Positions 39,376 through 42,530 of a DNA stretch of 42,530 nt are shown one piece after another (positions within the stretch are counted from its first letter, which is position 1; each line of letters begins with the position of its first letter). The translations under genes were made by a program, and so were the position numbers. Under the pieces are notes generated by a model, which made no database searches, was not told the origin of the DNA, and saw only the letters and a list, made by a program, of their open reading frames with translations. Source of the stretch: Desulfobulbus sp. (lineage in GTDB: Bacteria > Desulfobacterota > Desulfobulbia > Desulfobulbales > Desulfobulbaceae); NCBI GenBank assembly GCA_003604995.1, contig QZJD01000071.1:1-42530 (forward strand), written 5' to 3'.

Positions 39376-41891
39376 TGCTGCACAAACGGTTCATCTGGCG
39401 GCAGCTGAACAGTTCCCGCCAGCAGGCGATGATTTTCATCTTCTGCGTCGCCCTCTCCCTGCTGACCCTCACCTCCCTGGGGGGATTCAGCGGCAGCGTG
39501 CGCCACTCAACCCTCAGGGACGCCCGCCAGCTGCACGCCGCCGACATCACCATCCACGCCCACCAGCCCTTTTCCGCGCCGCTGCTTGCAGCCATCCGCG
39601 ACCATGAGCAACAGGGCCTGCTCCAGGGCGCGCAGGTGCATGAATTCTACAGCATGGCCAACCATGCGGCGCAGGAAAAATCGATCCTCGCCCAGCTCAA
39701 GGTGGTTGCCCCGGGCTATCCCTTCTACGGCAGGGTCGAGCTTGCCTCCGGCCGTGAATTCGCCGAAGTGCTCAAACCGGGCCGCATCGTCGTCGAGCAG
39801 TCGGCCCTGGACCGGCTGGAAGCAAAGGTCGGCGACCGGCTGCGGATGGGCGGCGCCACCCTGACCATCGCCGATATCGTGACCGTCGAGCCGGATCGGC
39901 CGGTTTCCTTTTTTTCCTTCGGCCCGCGCATCTTCGTCGCCGCCGCCGACCTGGCCGCCCTCGACCTGATCAGCAAAGGCAGCCGCATCCAGTACAACTA
40001 TCTGCTCAAGGTCCGGGACCCAGAGCAGGTGGACCGGCTTGCCGAGGTCCTGGCAAAGGTGGCGACCGAACCCCGGGAGCGGGTCCGGACCTTCCGTACC
40101 GCCGATTCGCGGGTGAAGCGCTTTTTCGACAACCTGCTCTTCTTTCTCAACCTGATCGGCATCTTTACCCTGGTCCTTGCCGGCATCGGCATCCAGACCT
40201 CCCTGTACGCCCTGTTGCGGGAAAGCGATGCCACCATCGCGATTATGAAATCCCTGGGCGCCACCGGCCGTTTCATCACCAGCCAGTTCGTGGGGATGGT
40301 CCTCCTCCTCGGCGCGGCCGGGACGCTCCTCGGGCTCGGGGCGAGCCTGCTGCTCCAGCTTGTCTTCCCGGCCCTGTTCGCCGGAATCCTGCCGGCGAAC
40401 ATCACCCTGACCATTGCCTGGGACGCGGTTCTGGAAGGAGTTCTCCTCGGGACCACGGTGGTCGTCCTCTTTTCCCTGCTGCCCTTGCGCCGGAGCCGGC
40501 AGCTGCGGCCGGCGTTCATTTTCCGCAAAGAGCTGGGCGCCGCCCCCAGGAGCCTGGCCCAAGCCGCTACCCTGATCCTGATCGGCCTCTTCTTTGCCGG
40601 CCTGGTCGTCTGGCAGCTGGAGGAGATCCGCCTCGGTCTTTTTTTCGTCCTGGGTCTCTGCGGCCTGCTCGGCCTGACCGGTGCAGGCACCACCGGACTG
40701 CTGGCGCTGCTGCGCCGGCACTCCCCCCGCAATCTGGTCCTGCGGCAGGCGGCGCGGGGCCTGTTCCGGCCGAACAACGCCACCCGGGCGATCATCATCA
40801 CCCTGAGCGCCTCGCTTTCAGTGATCTTCGCCATCATCCTCATCGACCACAACCTGCGGGCGACCTTCATCGAATCCTACCCGCCGGACCTGCCCAATGC
40901 CTATTTCCTGGACATTCAGCCGGAGCAGCAACAGGCCTTTGCCGAGACCCTCGGCCAGGCGGCCGAATACTATCCGATCATCAGGGCGCGGCTGCTCTCC
41001 ATCAACAACCGACCCATTGACCGCGAACAGGAGCATCAGCGCAAGAGGGGCGACAACCTGGCCCGGGAATTCAACCTCACCTACCGCCATGTCCTGCTGG
41101 ATGATGAGCGGATGGCGGAAGGCCGGGAGCTGTTCGCCGGCCCGGGCCAGCCTGCGCCCGGCCCGGACGAGGTACCGGTGTCGGTGCTGGACACGGTGGC
41201 GGATATCGGCAGGATAGAGATGGGGGACCTGCTCCTCTTCGACGTGCAGGGCATCCCGCTCCCCGCCCGGGTGACCAGTTTGCGTACCCGCACCGAATCC
41301 CGCGTCCGGCCTTTCTTTTATTTCGTCTTCCCGGCGGAGATACTCAAGGACGCCCCGCAGACGATCTTTGCGAGCGCCCGGGTTGAACAACCGCGCCTGA
41401 GCGAGGTGCAGAACGCCCTCACCGCCCGGCTGCCCAACATCAGCGTGATCGACATCGGCGCGACCGTAGAGGTCCTGGCCCGGATCATGGGCAGGATGTC
41501 CGCCATCGTCCAGTTCTTCACCGCTTTTTCGATCATTGCCGGCCTGCTGATCATCGTCAGCTCCATCCTTGCCACCCGGCTGACCCGCACCCGGGAAGCA
41601 GTCTATTTCAAGGTTCTCGGCGGCACGAGGGCCTTTGTCCTCAAGGTCTTTGCCTGGGAGAACCTGCTCCTGGGCCTCTCCTGCGCCCTGCTCGCCGGCC
41701 TGCTCGCCCACGCCGGCAGCTGGCTGGTCTGCCGCCGGATCTTCGACATCGCCTACCAGCCCCTGCCCGGCGGAACCCTGCTGATGATCGGGGCCACCCT
41801 GCTTCTGGTGATCGGAGTGGGACTGGCGACCGCGCTGCCCATTCTCCGCCAGAAACCCATTCACTTCCTCCGCGACGAGGCCCAGGAGTAA
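39375..41891 (+). CDS. FtsX-like ABC permease, YbbP type
   Basis: The 838-residue permease has about ten membrane helices in two FtsX units. The N-terminal helix (MIFIFCVALSLLTLTSLGGF) leads into a periplasmic domain, then LLFFLNLIGIFTLVLAGIGI, MVLLLGAAGTLLGLGASLL and VLLGTTVVVLFSLLPL. The central pair is LILIGLFFAGLVVW and FFVLGLCGLLGLTG. A second periplasmic domain (about 500-690) is followed by the final FtsX unit FFTAFSIIAGLLIIVSSILA to LLMIGATLLLVIGVGLATAL. Size and layout match YbbP. Start overlaps the ATPase stop by one base. Confidence 0.93.
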   Translation: MLHKRFIWRQLNSSRQQAMIFIFCVALSLLTLTSLGGFSGSVRHSTLRDARQLHAADITIHAHQPFSAPLLAAIRDHEQQGLLQGAQVHEFYSMANHAAQEKSILAQLKVVAPGYPFYGRVELASGREFAEVLKPGRIVVEQSALDRLEAKVGDRLRMGGATLTIADIVTVEPDRPVSFFSFGPRIFVAAADLAALDLISKGSRIQYNYLLKVRDPEQVDRLAEVLAKVATEPRERVRTFRTADSRVKRFFDNLLFFLNLIGIFTLVLAGIGIQTSLYALLRESDATIAIMKSLGATGRFITSQFVGMVLLLGAAGTLLGLGASLLLQLVFPALFAGILPANITLTIAWDAVLEGVLLGTTVVVLFSLLPLRRSRQLRPAFIFRKELGAAPRSLAQAATLILIGLFFAGLVVWQLEEIRLGLFFVLGLCGLLGLTGAGTTGLLALLRRHSPRNLVLRQAARGLFRPNNATRAIIITLSASLSVIFAIILIDHNLRATFIESYPPDLPNAYFLDIQPEQQQAFAETLGQAAEYYPIIRARLLSINNRPIDREQEHQRKRGDNLAREFNLTYRHVLLDDERMAEGRELFAGPGQPAPGPDEVPVSVLDTVADIGRIEMGDLLLFDVQGIPLPARVTSLRTRTESRVRPFFYFVFPAEILKDAPQTIFASARVEQPRLSEVQNALTARLPNISVIDIGATVEVLARIMGRMSAIVQFFTAFSIIAGLLIIVSSILATRLTRTREAVYFKVLGGTRAFVLKVFAWENLLLGLSCALLAGLLAHAGSWLVCRRIFDIAYQPLPGGTLLMIGATLLLVIGVGLATALPILRQKPIHFLRDEAQE

Positions 41892-41894
41892 CCG

Positions 41895-42530
41895 ATGCCG
41901 CATGCCCGCCTGTCAGCCGCCCTGCTGTTCACCCTGTTCTGCTTTCTCTTCGCCGCGGGCTGCGAGAGACCGGAAACCGCGCCGCCGGCTGGAGGGAGCG
42001 AAACCCCGCCAATCTATGCCGGCACGATCATCGCCGCCGGCGACAGCCTGACCGCCGGCCTGGGAGTAGCGCCGGAAGACGCCTGGCCTGCCCTGCTCGC
42101 GCAACAACTTTCAGCAAACGGCCGCAACTGGCGGGTGATCAACGCCGGGATCAGCGGCGAAACCAGCAGCGGCCTGCTGGCCCGGAGCAAATGGCTCCTC
42201 AGCCGGAAACCGGAGATGATCATCGTGGCCACCGGCGCTAATGACGGCCTGCGCGGCATGCCGCCGGAACTCATCAGGGAGAATATCAGCCGGACCGTAC
42301 GCCTGCTGCGAGATGGAGGCGCAACGGTGATCCTGGCCGGGATGCAGATCGTCCAGAACCTGGGACCGGACTACACAAATGAATTTGCCGCAATCTACCC
42401 GGCGGTGGCGGAGGAAGAAAACTGCCTCCTTATCCCCTTTCTCCTGGAAGGGGTGGCCGGCGAGCCCGCCCTGAACCAGGAAGACACCATCCACCCCAAC
42501 GAAGAGGGTCACCGCCTGATCGCCGAGACC
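41895..42530 (+). CDS. TesA-like SGNH/GDSL esterase lipoprotein (3' end missing)
   Basis: 212 codons are visible before the window ends. The start MPHARLSAALLFTLFCFLFA is a lipoprotein signal with lipobox FAAGC. SGNH blocks follow in order: GDSLTAGLG (Ser nucleophile), VINAGISGETSSG (Gly), TGANDGLRG (Asn), and DTIHPNEEGH with Asp and His of the triad near the end. It is thus a complete active site, with only the final helix missing. Known: TesA is a periplasmic thioesterase/lysophospholipase/arylesterase. CAGGAG precedes the ATG. It is co-directional with and adjacent to the YbbA/YbbP pair. Confidence 0.92.
   Translation, partial: MPHARLSAALLFTLFCFLFAAGCERPETAPPAGGSETPPIYAGTIIAAGDSLTAGLGVAPEDAWPALLAQQLSANGRNWRVINAGISGETSSGLLARSKWLLSRKPEMIIVATGANDGLRGMPPELIRENISRTVRLLRDGGATVILAGMQIVQNLGPDYTNEFAAIYPAVAEEENCLLIPFLLEGVAGEPALNQEDTIHPNEEGHRLIAET

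Noticed and set aside
1..42530. tRNA, rRNA, transposase, integrase or phage genes
   Set aside because: None was seen by reading either strand.

Overview
The window is a GC-rich, densely coded chromosomal segment. No 16S rRNA or tRNA is present, so the host assignment is inference from gene content. A sulfate-reducer-like deltaproteobacterium (Desulfobacterota, plausibly the Desulfobulbales) fits best. The supporting features are a class I hybrid-cluster protein next to a Crp/Fnr regulator of the HcpR kind, a siroheme/4Fe-4S protein, many CxxC proteins, rubrerythrin, two NhaD antiporters, a TauE exporter under sigma-54 control, and a two-CW protein. I see no phage, transposase, integrase or CRISPR array; gene order and base use look chromosomal throughout.

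Layout. (1) 1-4515: divergent hcpR/hcp. Hcp is followed on the same strand by a siroheme-type 4Fe-4S protein, an HD-domain protein and a ferredoxin-type protein, which together look like a nitrosative-stress or hydroxylamine/NO detoxification operon. A 57-residue protein with eight cysteines follows. (2) 4530-7810: a secreted beta-helix protein, then leuA on the minus strand preceded by a complete leucine attenuator (promoter, Leu-rich leader peptide, terminator). (3) 8003-9534: a three-gene minus-strand group (SDR with a changed active site, a small Cys-containing protein, DUF1992). (4) 9828-17375, minus strand: two nearly identical NhaD antiporters, a universal stress protein, a small membrane protein, TauE, a free Fis-type DNA-binding protein, a free receiver protein, a degenerate receiver protein and a 98-residue protein, headed by a textbook sigma-54 promoter. 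(5) 17761-23150, plus strand: divergent from (4), a PAS-sigma-54 activator, a NifX-like protein, a Cache-type histidine kinase, a receiver protein and a two-CW/SDR fusion. (6) 23249-28832: a TlpA-like lipoprotein, MntP, rubrerythrin, an ABC exporter pair, an SH3 membrane protein and a cold-shock protein. (7) 28913-37974, minus strand: a complete seven-gene Wsp chemosensory operon ending in a diguanylate cyclase. (8) 38439-42530: a small protein, then a YbbA/YbbP-like ABC system and a TesA-like lipoprotein esterase cut by the window edge.

The most interesting unit is the divergent pair (4)+(5). The activator at 17761 carries the GAFTGA loop needed to drive sigma-54 polymerase. The only clear sigma-54 promoter (17433-17447) faces the other way, and GAAAC repeats spaced 10 bp apart lie about 90-140 bp upstream of it. 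Kinase, receivers, a free Fis domain, a NifX-like protein and two small proteins sharing an FAE-G-E motif would together control an anion exporter (TauE), a stress protein and perhaps Na+/H+ antiporters. This looks like an uncharacterised multi-part signalling and ion/sulfur-export system. Its logic is inference; the promoter, repeats and motifs are seen directly.
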